64,000 bases of DNA from Mycobacterium europaeum (GCF_002102155.1 NZ_LQOU01000040.1:1-64000); one strand, 5' to 3'. Positions 17,298-27,343 are shown, counted from the stretch's first letter. The notes: a model not told the origin generated them from the letters alone. A program made the numbers and translations.

Positions 17298-18155
17298 TCA
17301 GACGAGAGGTGCTTGCGGAGTCACCGTGGTGGGTGCGGAGGGTGCCGCGGGCCCGGGGGCCGTTCCGCCGTGGATCGAGGGCGGCGACCCGGGCGGGGTC
17401 TGCTGCCCGTACACCGGTGACGGCGTGGAGCCGGGCTGGTTCGGAACGGGGCCCAGCGGCGGCCCGAACGCGGGGCTGGACGGGCTCGAGCCGGCCAGCT
17501 TCTGAGCGACGAACGCCGCGGCCTGGGTGGTGTAGACGGGGACGTAGCCCTCGGTGTGCCCGCTCCACTCGTTACCGGGGCCGGCGTGGCAGATCGGGTC
17601 ATTGGGGTTGCAGTAGTCGGCGGCCTTCGAGCCCAGCAGCGCGCTCTGGGTGGGCAGCGTGCCGCCGGCGCGGTCGGCCACGTCACCGAACGTGACGACG
17701 GCCGCGATGTTGTTGGCGTACTGCTCGGGCAGCTTGTTGCCCCAGCTGATGCCGCCGATCGGGACGCCGGCCACGATGTCCATCACCGACGCGCCCTGCG
17801 AGTAGCCGCCCAGCACGATCTTGGTGTTCGGGCAGGTTTCCACGCTCTTCTTGACGCGGTCGATGGTGTCGTTGGCGCCGTCGCCGCCGTGCAGCTGCAG
17901 TTTGCTGGCGGCGTAGTTGACGCCGTAGGGCAGGATGTTCAGGCCGGTCTGCTGGCGCAGCGAGTCCACGAAGGCATCGCCGACCCGGCCCAGGCCGGGC
18001 GGCTCGTTGGTGCCGCGGGCGAAGATGACCTCGACGTCCGGGCAGTCGAAGGCGTGCGCGATCGGCGCCGCCGCGGGGGATAACAGCAGGCCAGACGCAG
18101 TGACCAGTGCAGAGGCCCCGAGCCCGATGCCGCGACCCATGCGGTGAGAAAACAC
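17298..18155 (-). CDS. Secreted cutinase-family serine esterase with proline-rich tail
   Basis: A 285-residue paralogue of the preceding gene. The signal peptide runs to about residue 35 (PIAHAF). The catalytic Ser is in GGYSQGASV, Asp in DYCNPNDPIC and His in WSGHTEGY. Residues about 225–285 are a Pro/Ser/Thr-rich disordered tail absent from the paralogue. The start is GTG 18155; a TACAGT -10 element ends only 6 nt upstream, so the mRNA is probably leaderless. An ATG five codons later is the alternative. Divergent from eccB4. Confidence 0.88.
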   Translation of the reverse strand: MFSHRMGRGIGLGASALVTASGLLLSPAAAPIAHAFDCPDVEVIFARGTNEPPGLGRVGDAFVDSLRQQTGLNILPYGVNYAASKLQLHGGDGANDTIDRVKKSVETCPNTKIVLGGYSQGASVMDIVAGVPIGGISWGNKLPEQYANNIAAVVTFGDVADRAGGTLPTQSALLGSKAADYCNPNDPICHAGPGNEWSGHTEGYVPVYTTQAAAFVAQKLAGSSPSSPAFGPPLGPVPNQPGSTPSPVYGQQTPPGSPPSIHGGTAPGPAAPSAPTTVTPQAPLV

Positions 18156-18161
18156 GGCGCT

Positions 18162-18167
18162 ACTGTA
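18162..18167 (-). promoter_or_regulatory. -10 element placing a leaderless start on the cutinase gene
   Basis: TACAGT on the minus strand, with a TTCAAA-like -35 16 nt upstream. The expected transcription start coincides with GTG 18155. No Shine-Dalgarno sequence precedes that GTG, consistent with the leaderless translation common in mycobacteria. Confidence 0.4.
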
Positions 18168-18273
18168 CCCACCCTGGGCAGGGTTTGAAACTTCGCTGAC
18201 CTGTGGATCAGTTAAGCGCTCCCGCGGCCGGCCGCCTTAACGTGTGCGCAACGACTGCGCAGGGAGGGGATCG

Positions 18274-19638
18274 GTGCCGGGTCGGCCGACCATGTGGCTG
18301 CACGTCAGCGGCTACCGATTCCTGCTGCGTCGTGTCGAATGTGCGTTGCTGGGCGGAAACATCCACACCCTCGGCGCCGGTTCGCGCGCACCGGCCGCGG
18401 CGCTGACGGTCGGGTGCGTGCTGGCGGTGATCGCCGTGGCGGCAGCCGCGCTCCTCGCGATGCTGCGGCCACGGGTGACGCTGGACGGCGCCGAACTGGT
18501 GATGGGCCGGGACTCCGGGGCGCTGTACGTGCGCGTCGGCGATACCTGGCACCCGGTGCTGAACCTGGCGTCGGCGCGGCTGGTCGCGGCGACGGCGGCC
18601 AACCCCCTGCGGGTACCCGAAGCGGATCTGGCGCGGGCCAAACGGGGGCCGCTGCTGGGCATCCCCGGCGCACCGGAGCTCGTCGGCCGGCCGTTGGCGG
18701 CGGACGAATCGGCGTGGACGATCTGCGACTCGGACGGTGCCGGCGCGACCACGGTGATCGTCGGCCGGCCCGACGAGGCGACGGTTCGTCGCCCGAGTCC
18801 CGGGCAGGCCCTTCTGGTCGCGCCCGCCGGGGGCTCGCCGGCCTACCTGCTCTACGACGGTCAGCGTGCCGTGGTGGATGTCAGCGACGCCGCGGTGGTG
18901 CGCGCGCTCAGGTTGGAGGGGCGCGTGCCGCGGACGGTCTCGCCGTCGTTGCTGAACGCGATTCCCGAGATGCCTCCGATCAGGCCTCCGCGGATTCGCG
19001 GCGCCGGCGATAAGGCGGCCGCGATGCCCGGATTTGCGGTGGGCAGTGTGCTGCGCGTCATGCGGGCCGGGGGTGACGAGTATTACGCGGTGTTGGCGGC
19101 CGGGGTCCAGCGCATCGGTGCGGTGGCGGCCGACCTGTTGCGCTTCGCCGACTCCCGGGGCGCCGCCGATGTCGTGACCGTGGCGCCCGACGCCATCCGC
19201 GCGGCTCCGATCGCCGACTCGCTGCCGGTGGCCGGTTTTCCCGACCGGGCGCCGGCGCTGTCGGATGCCGGGGCCGTGTTGTGCGTTTCCTGGCAGGCGG
19301 CGCCGTCGGGCCAATCCGGCGTCACGTTCCTCGGGGGCGCCGGGCTCCCGCTGCCGGCCGGTCGGGCGCCGCTGACGTTGTCACAGGCCGACGGCGACGG
19401 CCCCGCACTGGACGCGGTGTATATGCCGCCCGGCCGGAGCGCCTACGTGCGCGTCGGCACGCGCTACCTGATCACCGACAGCGGGGTGCGGTTCGCTATC
19501 CACGACGACGACGCCGCGCATGCCCTCGGCCTGCCCGAGCCCAACCCTGCGCCCTGGTCGGTCCTCGGAGCGCTGCCGACGGGACCGGAGCTGAGCCGGG
19601 AGAAGGCGTCAATCGCCCGTGACTCGGCGGCCCCGTAG
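18274..19638 (+). CDS. eccB4: ESX-4 type VII secretion core protein EccB4
   Basis: A 454-residue membrane-anchored periplasmic component of the ESX-4 translocation complex. The short cytosolic N-terminus (WLHVSGYRFLLRRVECALL) is family-typical. A single transmembrane helix lies at about 42–65 (LTVGCVLAVIAVAAAALLAM), followed by the large repeat-containing periplasmic domain with cysteines in WTICDSD and AVLCVSW. GTG 18274 is chosen for AGGGAGGGG just upstream. It is transcribed away from the cutinase gene and convergent with mycP4, with the 3' ends overlapping by 30 nt. Confidence 0.93.
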   Translation: MPGRPTMWLHVSGYRFLLRRVECALLGGNIHTLGAGSRAPAAALTVGCVLAVIAVAAAALLAMLRPRVTLDGAELVMGRDSGALYVRVGDTWHPVLNLASARLVAATAANPLRVPEADLARAKRGPLLGIPGAPELVGRPLAADESAWTICDSDGAGATTVIVGRPDEATVRRPSPGQALLVAPAGGSPAYLLYDGQRAVVDVSDAAVVRALRLEGRVPRTVSPSLLNAIPEMPPIRPPRIRGAGDKAAAMPGFAVGSVLRVMRAGGDEYYAVLAAGVQRIGAVAADLLRFADSRGAADVVTVAPDAIRAAPIADSLPVAGFPDRAPALSDAGAVLCVSWQAAPSGQSGVTFLGGAGLPLPAGRAPLTLSQADGDGPALDAVYMPPGRSAYVRVGTRYLITDSGVRFAIHDDDAAHALGLPEPNPAPWSVLGALPTGPELSREKASIARDSAAP

Positions 19639-20907
19639 CCGGCTCCCGGCCAGCCCGGCGGCCAGCGCCATGCCCAGTACCGCGAGGCAGACGGCGGCGC
19701 CGCGGAACGCGGTGTTGCGCGCATGGGCATCCGGCGGCGTAACCGCCGCCGGCGGGGTGATGGGCGCGGGCGCCGCGGGCGGCGTGGTCGCGGGGGAGCC
19801 GACATCGGTGCTGACGGCCGCCAGCGCGTCGACGGTGCCGCTGCCGACCAGCGGATCCCAGCCGGCGGGCGGGTGATGCGCCGTCGACTCGATGCGCCGC
19901 ATCACCTGGCGTGCGGTCAACGCCGGGAACCGCGACCGGATCAGTGCGGCCAGCCCGCTGACCACCGGTGTGGCATAACTGGTGCCCGACACCGGTTGCG
20001 AGCCGAGCGGCGTCACCGCCTCGCCGGGGGCGGCGACGTCCACCCAGGGGCCGGCAAGGGTGAATGCCGACGGCGCGCCTTCGGCATTCACCGAACCGAC
20101 CGTCAGCACATAGTCGTCGTACCATGCCGGGCTGACCGCGACCGTGACGTTCTCCCAGCCGGCATCCGGCCGCTGGGGTGGGCACTGCCCGGCTCCGCCG
20201 GTGTTGCCGGCCGCGGCCACGACGACGGCGTTCTTGACGTCCACGGCGTAGGCCAGCGCGGCGCCCAGCGCGCGGTCATCGAGCGCCGCCGCGACCGGAA
20301 CGCACGCGACCGAGGAGATGTTGATCACCGAAGCGCCGAGATCGGCGGCGGTGCGGACGGCTTTCGCCATGGTGTCGACGTCGCCGACGCCGGCGCGGGA
20401 CCGATCGGCGGCGGGGGAGAACTTCCCGCTGGACTGGCGAATGCCGATCAGGGTGGCTTCGGGCGCCATCCCGCTCAAGCCGGCCGTCGGCGAATCGGCT
20501 GTCGCGGCGATGATCCCGGCCACCAGGGTGCCGTGCGCGTCGCAGTCCTGGGTGCCGTCGCCGCCGGACACGTAGTCGCCGCCGGGTACCACTTCGGGTA
20601 GCAGGGGGTGCCGCGAGACACCGGTGTCGATGACCGCGACGCGTTGTCCGGCGCCGCGGGTGAGCCGCCAGACCGGCGCCAGGTCACGGGGTTCCGCCTG
20701 CCGGTTGGGCGCCGATTCCGTCGTCATCGTGGCGCACGTCTCGCGTTGCACCGTGGGCCACGGCGGGGCGGGGCGCGCGGGCTTCGGTAACCACCGGTCG
20801 TCAACCCGCGGCGGCGAAACCGCATGCGCCGGTGGCGTTCCGGTGACCGACACCGCGACCAACGCCGACACCGACAGGATGCACGCGCCGCGGCGTGGCG
20901 CCCTCAC
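19609..20907 (-). CDS. mycP4: Mycosin-4, membrane-anchored subtilisin-like protease of ESX-4
   Basis: A 432-residue S8 serine protease attached to the outer face of the plasma membrane and required for ESX complex stability. It has a signal peptide (about 1–27, ending PPAHAV), catalytic Asp in AVIDTGVS, His in DCDAHGTLVAG, the oxyanion Asn in AAAGNTGG, Ser in VSGTSYATP, and a C-terminal transmembrane helix (GAAVCLAVLGMALAAGLAG). The GTG start at 20907 overlaps the eccD4 stop as GTGA, so they are coupled. Upstream extension of the frame is rejected. Confidence 0.93.
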   Translation of the reverse strand: MRAPRRGACILSVSALVAVSVTGTPPAHAVSPPRVDDRWLPKPARPAPPWPTVQRETCATMTTESAPNRQAEPRDLAPVWRLTRGAGQRVAVIDTGVSRHPLLPEVVPGGDYVSGGDGTQDCDAHGTLVAGIIAATADSPTAGLSGMAPEATLIGIRQSSGKFSPAADRSRAGVGDVDTMAKAVRTAADLGASVINISSVACVPVAAALDDRALGAALAYAVDVKNAVVVAAAGNTGGAGQCPPQRPDAGWENVTVAVSPAWYDDYVLTVGSVNAEGAPSAFTLAGPWVDVAAPGEAVTPLGSQPVSGTSYATPVVSGLAALIRSRFPALTARQVMRRIESTAHHPPAGWDPLVGSGTVDALAAVSTDVGSPATTPPAAPAPITPPAAVTPPDAHARNTAFRGAAVCLAVLGMALAAGLAGSRLRGRRVTGD

Positions 20908-22325
20908 GGGACACTCAATCCCCGGACGGTGCCATACAGGCCACAGATCCAAAAGGTCAGCGGGACCAGTGCGGCCAGCGCCAGCCACTCCAGCGCCTCG
21001 GCCGTTCGGCGGGCAAGCGGCGGAAGCGATATCGCGGGGGCGGCGAAGCCGAGGTACATCGCCGCGGCCGCCAGCGTTGCCGTCGCCACGGCTACCCACG
21101 GCCCGCGCCCGGGGCTGCCGAAGGCGGCGACCCCGAAAGTCGTTCCGATGACGGCCATCCCGGTGACGACGAACGCCGGTATCCGCCTGCTGTCGGCGCA
21201 GCGTGCCCGCAGCAGCAACAAGGCGCCGGTGATGCCGCCGAACGCCATGCACGACAGGCGCGGCGCTCCGGCCACGACGGTGACGGCGGCACCGACGGCC
21301 GCTGACGACGAAAACCCCGCGAGCAGACTCGACAACCAGGCGTCGGCACGAAGCGTTTGGCCCGCGACGCGGGCCTCATCCGCTGCCGTCTCGTCGGCGT
21401 CCGGGGTCGGCGGCAGCCGGGGCGACAAGCCCGCCAAGACGACCGATATCCGCGCCGCGCACCCGAGCGCGCCGAGCGACACCAGCGCCGATACCGCGCC
21501 GATGGCGTGCGGCGGGCCGGCGGTGAGGACACCCGCCAACGCCGCCACTGCGACGACCGTCGCGACGCATGACGCCGCGGTCAATGCGACCACGAAGCGG
21601 CCCGCGGATCGCGCCGCCAATACGCAGGTGGCCGCCGCGGCGGTCGCGGCCAGCAGCAGGTGGCTGACGCCCGGGCGGCCGGGCACGGCCAGAAACCCGG
21701 CAACCGCGGCGAACGCGGCGGCGATCGCGCTGAGCGCCAGCCCGGCACCCGCGTCCCGATAGACGCGCTGGGCGACGGCGGCGCAGAGCAGGGCGACCAG
21801 GGCCGCGCCCGTCGCCACCCCCACCGTGGCCGGGGCGTCGCGGGCGCCGACAGCGTTGGTGGCCAACGCCAGTACGCCGACGGCGGTCAGACAGTTCCCG
21901 GCGATCGCACCGGCGAGCCGGGCCGCCGTCCGGCGCCGCACGCCGGCCCCGGAATCCACGATCAGCGCCCCCGACACGGCCTCCGCGACGTCGTGGTGGC
22001 GAGTGGCGGGGGGCGGGGCCGACGGCCGGCTCAGCAGCAGGATGTCACCGTCCGCGATTCCGCTCTGGGCCAGTGTCTTCGACGGGTCCAGGGCCGCGGA
22101 CCCGGGAAGCGACAGGTGGTAGCGCCCGGCAATGCGGGCGTCGCCGGCGTCCAGCAGATCCACGATCGACGGGGTCAGCAGGGCGACGGGGATCCCGGCC
22201 GGCAGCGCCACGTCGGCGGCGGTGGTGCCGGAGTGGACCGACACCCGGCGCAGCCCCGGATCGGTTGCAGGCAACGGTGACCCCTTTTGATCGGAATGCC
22301 GCGAATCTAGCCGGGTTTCGGGCAT
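20904..22325 (-). CDS. eccD4: ESX-4 integral membrane channel component EccD4
   Basis: A 473-residue protein with an N-terminal ubiquitin-like domain (RRVSVHSGTTAADVALP, about 25–110) and about eleven transmembrane helices. EccD dimers build most of the ESX membrane complex. The ATG at 22325 opens a coupled eccD4–mycP4 minus-strand unit, divergent from eccC4 with a 77-nt shared promoter gap. Confidence 0.93.
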   Translation of the reverse strand: MPETRLDSRHSDQKGSPLPATDPGLRRVSVHSGTTAADVALPAGIPVALLTPSIVDLLDAGDARIAGRYHLSLPGSAALDPSKTLAQSGIADGDILLLSRPSAPPPATRHHDVAEAVSGALIVDSGAGVRRRTAARLAGAIAGNCLTAVGVLALATNAVGARDAPATVGVATGAALVALLCAAVAQRVYRDAGAGLALSAIAAAFAAVAGFLAVPGRPGVSHLLLAATAAAATCVLAARSAGRFVVALTAASCVATVVAVAALAGVLTAGPPHAIGAVSALVSLGALGCAARISVVLAGLSPRLPPTPDADETAADEARVAGQTLRADAWLSSLLAGFSSSAAVGAAVTVVAGAPRLSCMAFGGITGALLLLRARCADSRRIPAFVVTGMAVIGTTFGVAAFGSPGRGPWVAVATATLAAAAMYLGFAAPAISLPPLARRTAEALEWLALAALVPLTFWICGLYGTVRGLSVP

Positions 22326-22351
22326 CGGGTCTGCCGCTGTCCACAGGTGAG

Positions 22352-22380
22352 TTGTCCCCGTTCCGCGTGCTGCCTACCGT
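22352..22380 (+). promoter_or_regulatory. Probable promoter of the eccC4–esxT operon
   Basis: TTGTCC (22352–22357) and TACCGT (22375–22380), with 17-nt spacing, lie in the eccD4/eccC4 divergent gap; a start near 22387 is expected. The eccC4 ATG at 22403 has GGGGAGG upstream. Confidence 0.5.
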
Positions 22381-22402
22381 TCGTCCCACGGGGAGGACCG
22401 AG

Positions 22403-25400
22403 ATGACCCAGCGTTTCGTGCCGGTGGCGCGGCAGCCGCCGCCCGCGGTGGCCACCGCGGACCTCGTCGTCGACGCGCCGCCCGAACCACCGGCTCTGGC
22501 CGGGGCGGGCCTCCTGCCACTGCTGTTGCCGGCCGTGCTGGCGCTGGCCGGTGCGGGCGTCATGGCCGCGGCATGGAGGTCGGGGCCGGGTGGCGGCCGC
22601 ACCCCCGCCGTGTGGGCCGTCCCCATCATGATGCTGGCGTCATCGCTCGTGACAATGCTGTCCGGGCGCGTTCGCCGCCGGGGCGCCGGCATCCAAGCCG
22701 ATCGCCTCGACTACCTCGGATACCTCAGTAGGCTGCGCACCACGGTGGTCGAAACGGCTGCCGCGCAGCGGCTCTCACTGCAGTGGAGCCACCCCGACCC
22801 GGACACCCTGTGGACATTGATCGGTGGCCCCCGGATGTGGGAGCGACGAGCGGCCGACCCCGATTTCTGCCTCGTCCGAGTGGGCATCGGAGGCCGGCCG
22901 CTCGCCACCCCATTGGTAGCCGCGCGGGTGAGCGAGTCCGGTGATCCGGTCACCGCGGCCGCGTTGCGTCGCTTCCTGCGAACGTATTCGACGATCGACG
23001 CGCCGATCGCCGTCGGCCTGCGCGGAATCCCGTGCGTCAGGATCGACGGCGACGCGCCCGCGGCGCGCGGGCTGCTCCGCGCGATGCTCTGCCAACTCGC
23101 CGTCTGCCATCCCCCCGATCAGCTGCTGATCGTCGCGGCGATCAGCGAGCGGAACCGCCGGCAGTGGGAGTGGCTGAAATGGTTGCCGCACAACCAGCAC
23201 CCGGCCGCGGCCGACGGGGTGGGCGCGGTCCGGATGGTGTACCGCAGCATCGGCGAGGCGCAAGACGCGCTCGCCCGGGCGCGGCCGGCACACGCGGTGC
23301 TGGTCGCCGATCTGGACGAATCCGTTGCCGGGTGCGCGGGCGCGACCGTTGTCGAAGTCGTCGGCGGTCCTGCGGGCGCACCGGTCGCCATCAGCCGGGG
23401 GGACGAGACTCATCGGCTTTCCCGGCCGGACCGGATGGAGCCCGTGGACGCGCTGGCCTGCGCTCGCCGGCTGGCGAGATACCGGGCCGGCGCGTCCCTT
23501 CTCGGCGGCGACGGCGCGGACTGGCCGGCGCTATTGGGAATCGACGACGTCGACCGATTCGACCCAATCGCGTTGTGGCAGAGCAAATCGCACCGCGATC
23601 GGCTTCGGGTCCCCATCGGGACCGGCGCTGACGGCACGCCGCTGGAACTGGACATCAAGGAAGCCGCCGAAAGCGGCATGGGCCCGCACGGGCTCTGCGT
23701 CGGCGCCACGGGGTCGGGCAAGTCGGAGCTGTTGCGCACGATCGCGCTGGGCATGATGGCACGCAACTCTCCAGCCGCGTTGAATCTGCTGCTCATCGAC
23801 TTCAAAGGTGGCGCAACCTTTCTCGATTACGCGCGGGCTCCGCACGTGGCGGCGGTGATCACGAATCTCGCCGACGAGGCACCGCTGGTGGCCCGGATGC
23901 GCGACGCCTTGGCCGGTGAGATGAATCGCCGGCAACGGCTGCTGCGGGCGTCGGGCTGCGTCAGCGCCGCGGCGTATGAAGCCCGGCGGCGCGCGGGTGC
24001 GGCAGCACCGCCCTTGCCCACCTTGTTCATCATCGTTGACGAGTTCTCCGAATTACTCAGCCAGCATCCGGATTTCACCGACATGTTCGTGGCGATCGGG
24101 CGGCTCGGCCGTTCGCTGGGCATGCACCTACTGCTGGCCAGCCAGCGGCTCGACGAGGGCCGGCTGCGGGGACTGGACGCCCACCTGTCGTATCGGATCT
24201 GCCTGAAAACCCTGTCGGCCAACGAGTCACGCGGGGTGCTGGGAACACTCGACGCGTACGAATTGCCGAACGACCCGGGGGCGGGCTACCTGCGCACGAG
24301 CGTGGGAGAGCTGATTCGTTTCTCCTCGGCGTATGTTTCGGGACCGACTGCGGCCCGCGCGCCGGCCGGAGGGCCCGTGGTGAGGGCTTCCGTGCAGCGG
24401 TTCGGCACTCGTAGGGTCGGCGAGACCGCCCGCACCGTCGAGGACCCTGCGCCGTCGGAACGGACGGTCCTGCAGTCCGTCCTGGATCGGCTGGCCGGTC
24501 ACGGACCGCTCGCGCACCCCGTCTGGCTGCCACCGCTGGACGCGGCGCCCGGGCTGCACACGCTGCTTCGCGACGCGGTGCCCGCGCCGGGTGAATTGAC
24601 GGTTCCCCTGGGCATCGTCGACCGGCCCTTCGAGCAGCGCCGCACGCCGCTGGTGGTCGATCTGCGTGCGGCCGCGGGCAATGTGGCGGTGGTCGGGGCG
24701 CCCCGGTCGGGCAAGTCAACGGCGCTGTGCACCCTGGTGACGGCGCTGGCGGCCACTCATGAGGCGGTGCGGGTGCAGTTCTACTGTCTGGACTTCGGCG
24801 GCGGAACGCTGACATCGACACGGACGATCCCGCATGTCGGTGCGGTTGCCGGCAGGGCTCAACCGGGGCTCGTCACGCGGATCGTCGCCGAGTGCGAGTC
24901 GGTCATCCGCTCGCGGGAGGCCATTTTCAGCGACCGTGGAATCGGCTCGATCGCCGAATACCGTCGGCTCCGGGCGCAGCACCAGCCGTTCGACGACGAT
25001 CCGTTCGGGGAGGTTTTCCTCGTCGTCGACGGCTGGGCGACCGTACGCGACGAATTCGGTGCGCTGGAGGCGTCGATCACCGCCATTGCGAGTCAAGGAC
25101 TTTCGTTCGGTGTACATGTGGTGCTGGCGGCGTCGCGGTGGGCCGAGATCAGGCCCGCCCTGCGCGACCAGATCGGGACCCGCATCGAGCTGCGGTTGGG
25201 TGATCCCGCCGATTCCGAGTTGGACCGCAAAGCGGCCCAACATGTGCCCCAGGGCAAACCGGGTCGCGGTCTGTGCGGGGACGGGGCGCACATGATGATC
25301 GCGTTGCCGCTCACCCACATTGACGGGGGTGACGCTGTTGCGCCGCCGATCCCGCTGCTTCCGGAGCGGGTGGAGCGCGACACGGTCGTGGACCGGGCGG

Positions 25401-26092
25401 GCGACCGCATCCTGCTGGGCATCGACGAGCGTCGACTGCAGCCGGTGACGTGCGACTTCGACCGGCAGGGGCACCTGTTGGTGCTCGGCGACAACGGGTG
25501 CGGGAAGACCGCGACGCTGCGGACGCTGTGCCGCGAGATCGTCCGGACGAAGACCGCGGCGCAAGCCCGCGTGGTGATCATCGATTTCCGGCGCTCGCTG
25601 CTCGGTGTCGTCGAGTCGGAGCATCTCGGCGGCTATGCGGTGTCACCGGGCGCCCTGCGCGCATTGCTGCCCGATCTGCTCGATCTGTTGCGGAGCCGCA
25701 TGCCTGCGCCCGACGCCACCCAGGCGCAACTGCGGACGGGGTCCTGGTGGTCGGGGCCCGACATCTACGTCGTCGTCGACGATTACGAACTGGTCACCGC
25801 CCCGGCCGGCAACCCGTTGTCGCCGCTCACCGAATACCTGCCCTACGCCGCGGATCTGGGCCTGCACCTGGTGCTGGCCCGGCGCAGCGGCGGAGCGGAG
25901 CGCGCGCTGTTCGAGCCCCTGCTCGCCGGGCTGCGTGACCTGGGCTGCATGACCCTGGCGATGAGCGGATCCGCCGGCGACGACGTGCCGTTCGGGCGCC
26001 GTCGCCCCGCGCGGTTGCCGCCCGGACGAGGTGTCCTGCTTTCCCGCGACGGCGACGAACGGCTCATCCAGGTGGCCTGGAGCGCACCGTGA
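22403..26092 (+). CDS. eccC4: ESX-4 FtsK/SpoIIIE-type ATPase EccC4
   Basis: A 1229-residue motor and substrate-recognition ATPase of ESX-4. Two transmembrane helices (about 36–57 and 70–88) precede three ATPase domains. Walker A motifs are GATGSGKSE (about 434), GAPRSGKST (about 764) and GDNGCGKTA (about 1029). Walker B regions include LLLIDFKGG and FIIVDEFSEL in domain 1 and VYVVVDDYEL-like sequence in domain 3. The ATG at 22403 has a strong ribosome site; longer upstream readings are rejected. The next gene overlaps the stop as GTGA. Like M. tuberculosis EccC4, it is one polypeptide, not split. Confidence 0.95.
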   Translation: MTQRFVPVARQPPPAVATADLVVDAPPEPPALAGAGLLPLLLPAVLALAGAGVMAAAWRSGPGGGRTPAVWAVPIMMLASSLVTMLSGRVRRRGAGIQADRLDYLGYLSRLRTTVVETAAAQRLSLQWSHPDPDTLWTLIGGPRMWERRAADPDFCLVRVGIGGRPLATPLVAARVSESGDPVTAAALRRFLRTYSTIDAPIAVGLRGIPCVRIDGDAPAARGLLRAMLCQLAVCHPPDQLLIVAAISERNRRQWEWLKWLPHNQHPAAADGVGAVRMVYRSIGEAQDALARARPAHAVLVADLDESVAGCAGATVVEVVGGPAGAPVAISRGDETHRLSRPDRMEPVDALACARRLARYRAGASLLGGDGADWPALLGIDDVDRFDPIALWQSKSHRDRLRVPIGTGADGTPLELDIKEAAESGMGPHGLCVGATGSGKSELLRTIALGMMARNSPAALNLLLIDFKGGATFLDYARAPHVAAVITNLADEAPLVARMRDALAGEMNRRQRLLRASGCVSAAAYEARRRAGAAAPPLPTLFIIVDEFSELLSQHPDFTDMFVAIGRLGRSLGMHLLLASQRLDEGRLRGLDAHLSYRICLKTLSANESRGVLGTLDAYELPNDPGAGYLRTSVGELIRFSSAYVSGPTAARAPAGGPVVRASVQRFGTRRVGETARTVEDPAPSERTVLQSVLDRLAGHGPLAHPVWLPPLDAAPGLHTLLRDAVPAPGELTVPLGIVDRPFEQRRTPLVVDLRAAAGNVAVVGAPRSGKSTALCTLVTALAATHEAVRVQFYCLDFGGGTLTSTRTIPHVGAVAGRAQPGLVTRIVAECESVIRSREAIFSDRGIGSIAEYRRLRAQHQPFDDDPFGEVFLVVDGWATVRDEFGALEASITAIASQGLSFGVHVVLAASRWAEIRPALRDQIGTRIELRLGDPADSELDRKAAQHVPQGKPGRGLCGDGAHMMIALPLTHIDGGDAVAPPIPLLPERVERDTVVDRAGDRILLGIDERRLQPVTCDFDRQGHLLVLGDNGCGKTATLRTLCREIVRTKTAAQARVVIIDFRRSLLGVVESEHLGGYAVSPGALRALLPDLLDLLRSRMPAPDATQAQLRTGSWWSGPDIYVVVDDYELVTAPAGNPLSPLTEYLPYAADLGLHLVLARRSGGAERALFEPLLAGLRDLGCMTLAMSGSAGDDVPFGRRRPARLPPGRGVLLSRDGDERLIQVAWSAP

Positions 26093-27321
26093 AAGCGCAT
26101 CGCGCCGTCATCGAGGTGGGCCCCGGCACGATCCGCCGATTATGTTGCGGCACAAGCGAGGTCGACGACGATAGCCCGCCGTCCGAGGTTGTCGGGGCCG
26201 CGCTCGGCGCGATAGACGACCGCGTGGCGCTGGTGGCCGAGCACCCGGTTGCCGTGGCCTCGCTGTGGAGCGCTGTCCTGCGGTCGGCGATCTGCGCCGA
26301 CGGTAACGGCATCGTCGTGCTGCACCCATCCTGGTGGTCGTCGTCGCGCATCCGGGTCTTGAGCTCGGCCGCGGCCACCGTGTCCGACGACGTGCTCGTG
26401 CGGCCCCGGTCGTGGTTGCTGCGGCGGGCCGCCCATGCCCGTGCCGGGTCGACGCTCGTGGAGATCACCGGGGGGATGGTGGTGATCGACGGTGACCACG
26501 CCGTCGCGGTACCGCGACGGCCCCCGCGGCGTCCGGTAGCCGACGAGGTGCTGGCCACCATCGCGGGCATGCCCGCGACCGTCGTGCTCATCGACACGCC
26601 GAGCGCGGTCCCCGGGGCGTCGGCTCTGGCCGCGGCGATCGCTGACGGCGCGGGCGGCATCGGGCGGACGGCGGTGCGCATCGACGGGGCCCGACTGACC
26701 CGGCTGGCCCGATCGGCGGCGTCCGACCTCGATGAGCCGACCGGGCGGCGCGATCGCCGTGACCGTCTCCCGTGCCGCGCCCGGACCCTGGGCGGCGTCG
26801 GTGCGGCCGCCATTGTGCTCGCCGCGGCGGCCCCGGCCGTGATCACGGTGGGCCGGCACGGCCCGCCGGCCCCACGGCCGGTAACAGCCCCACCCACCAC
26901 ATTCCTCGTGGAGGGCCGGGTGGCGGTGACGGTGCCCGCGGACTGGTCAACGCAGCGGGTGACCGGTGGGCCGGGATCGGCGCGCGTGCAGGTCACCTCG
27001 CCGTCGGATCCCGAAGTGGCCTTGCATGTCACACAGTCGCCGGTGGCCGGCGAGACGTTGAGTGGCGCCGCCGAGCGGTTGAAACGGGCCATCGACGCCG
27101 AGCCCGCGGGAACGTTCGTGGACCTCAATCCCACCGCAACCAGCGCCGGCAGGCCGGCGGTGACGTACCGCGAAGTCCGCGCCGGCCACGACGTGCGGTG
27201 GACGGTGCTGGTGGACGGGCCGGTGCGGATCAGCCTCGGATGCCAGAGCCGGCCCGGCAACGAAGAGGCCGTCCGCGCTGTCTGTGAGCAGGCGGTGCGG
27301 TCGGCGCACGCGATCGGATGA
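26089..27321 (+). CDS. Type VII secretion-associated protein (Rv3446c-like)
   Basis: A 410-residue ESX-4 locus protein equivalent to M. tuberculosis Rv3446c. GTG 26089 overlaps the eccC4 stop, so translation is coupled. The first ~200 residues form a soluble domain (VIEVGPGTIRRLCCG; VVLIDTPSAVPGAS), one transmembrane helix lies near 235–255 (VGAAAIVLAAAAPAVITVG), and the outside domain starts FLVEGRVAVTVPADWSTQRV. Function is not established; a structural or chaperone role in ESX-4 is inferred from position. Confidence 0.85.
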   Translation: MKAHRAVIEVGPGTIRRLCCGTSEVDDDSPPSEVVGAALGAIDDRVALVAEHPVAVASLWSAVLRSAICADGNGIVVLHPSWWSSSRIRVLSSAAATVSDDVLVRPRSWLLRRAAHARAGSTLVEITGGMVVIDGDHAVAVPRRPPRRPVADEVLATIAGMPATVVLIDTPSAVPGASALAAAIADGAGGIGRTAVRIDGARLTRLARSAASDLDEPTGRRDRRDRLPCRARTLGGVGAAAIVLAAAAPAVITVGRHGPPAPRPVTAPPTTFLVEGRVAVTVPADWSTQRVTGGPGSARVQVTSPSDPEVALHVTQSPVAGETLSGAAERLKRAIDAEPAGTFVDLNPTATSAGRPAVTYREVRAGHDVRWTVLVDGPVRISLGCQSRPGNEEAVRAVCEQAVRSAHAIG

Positions 27322-27343
27322 GCTCCGGATCGGATGGAACCAA

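Noticed and set aside
20908..21252. 115-codon N-terminal extension of mycP4 through eccD4
   Set aside because: The signal peptide begins at GTG 20907, which overlaps the eccD4 stop.
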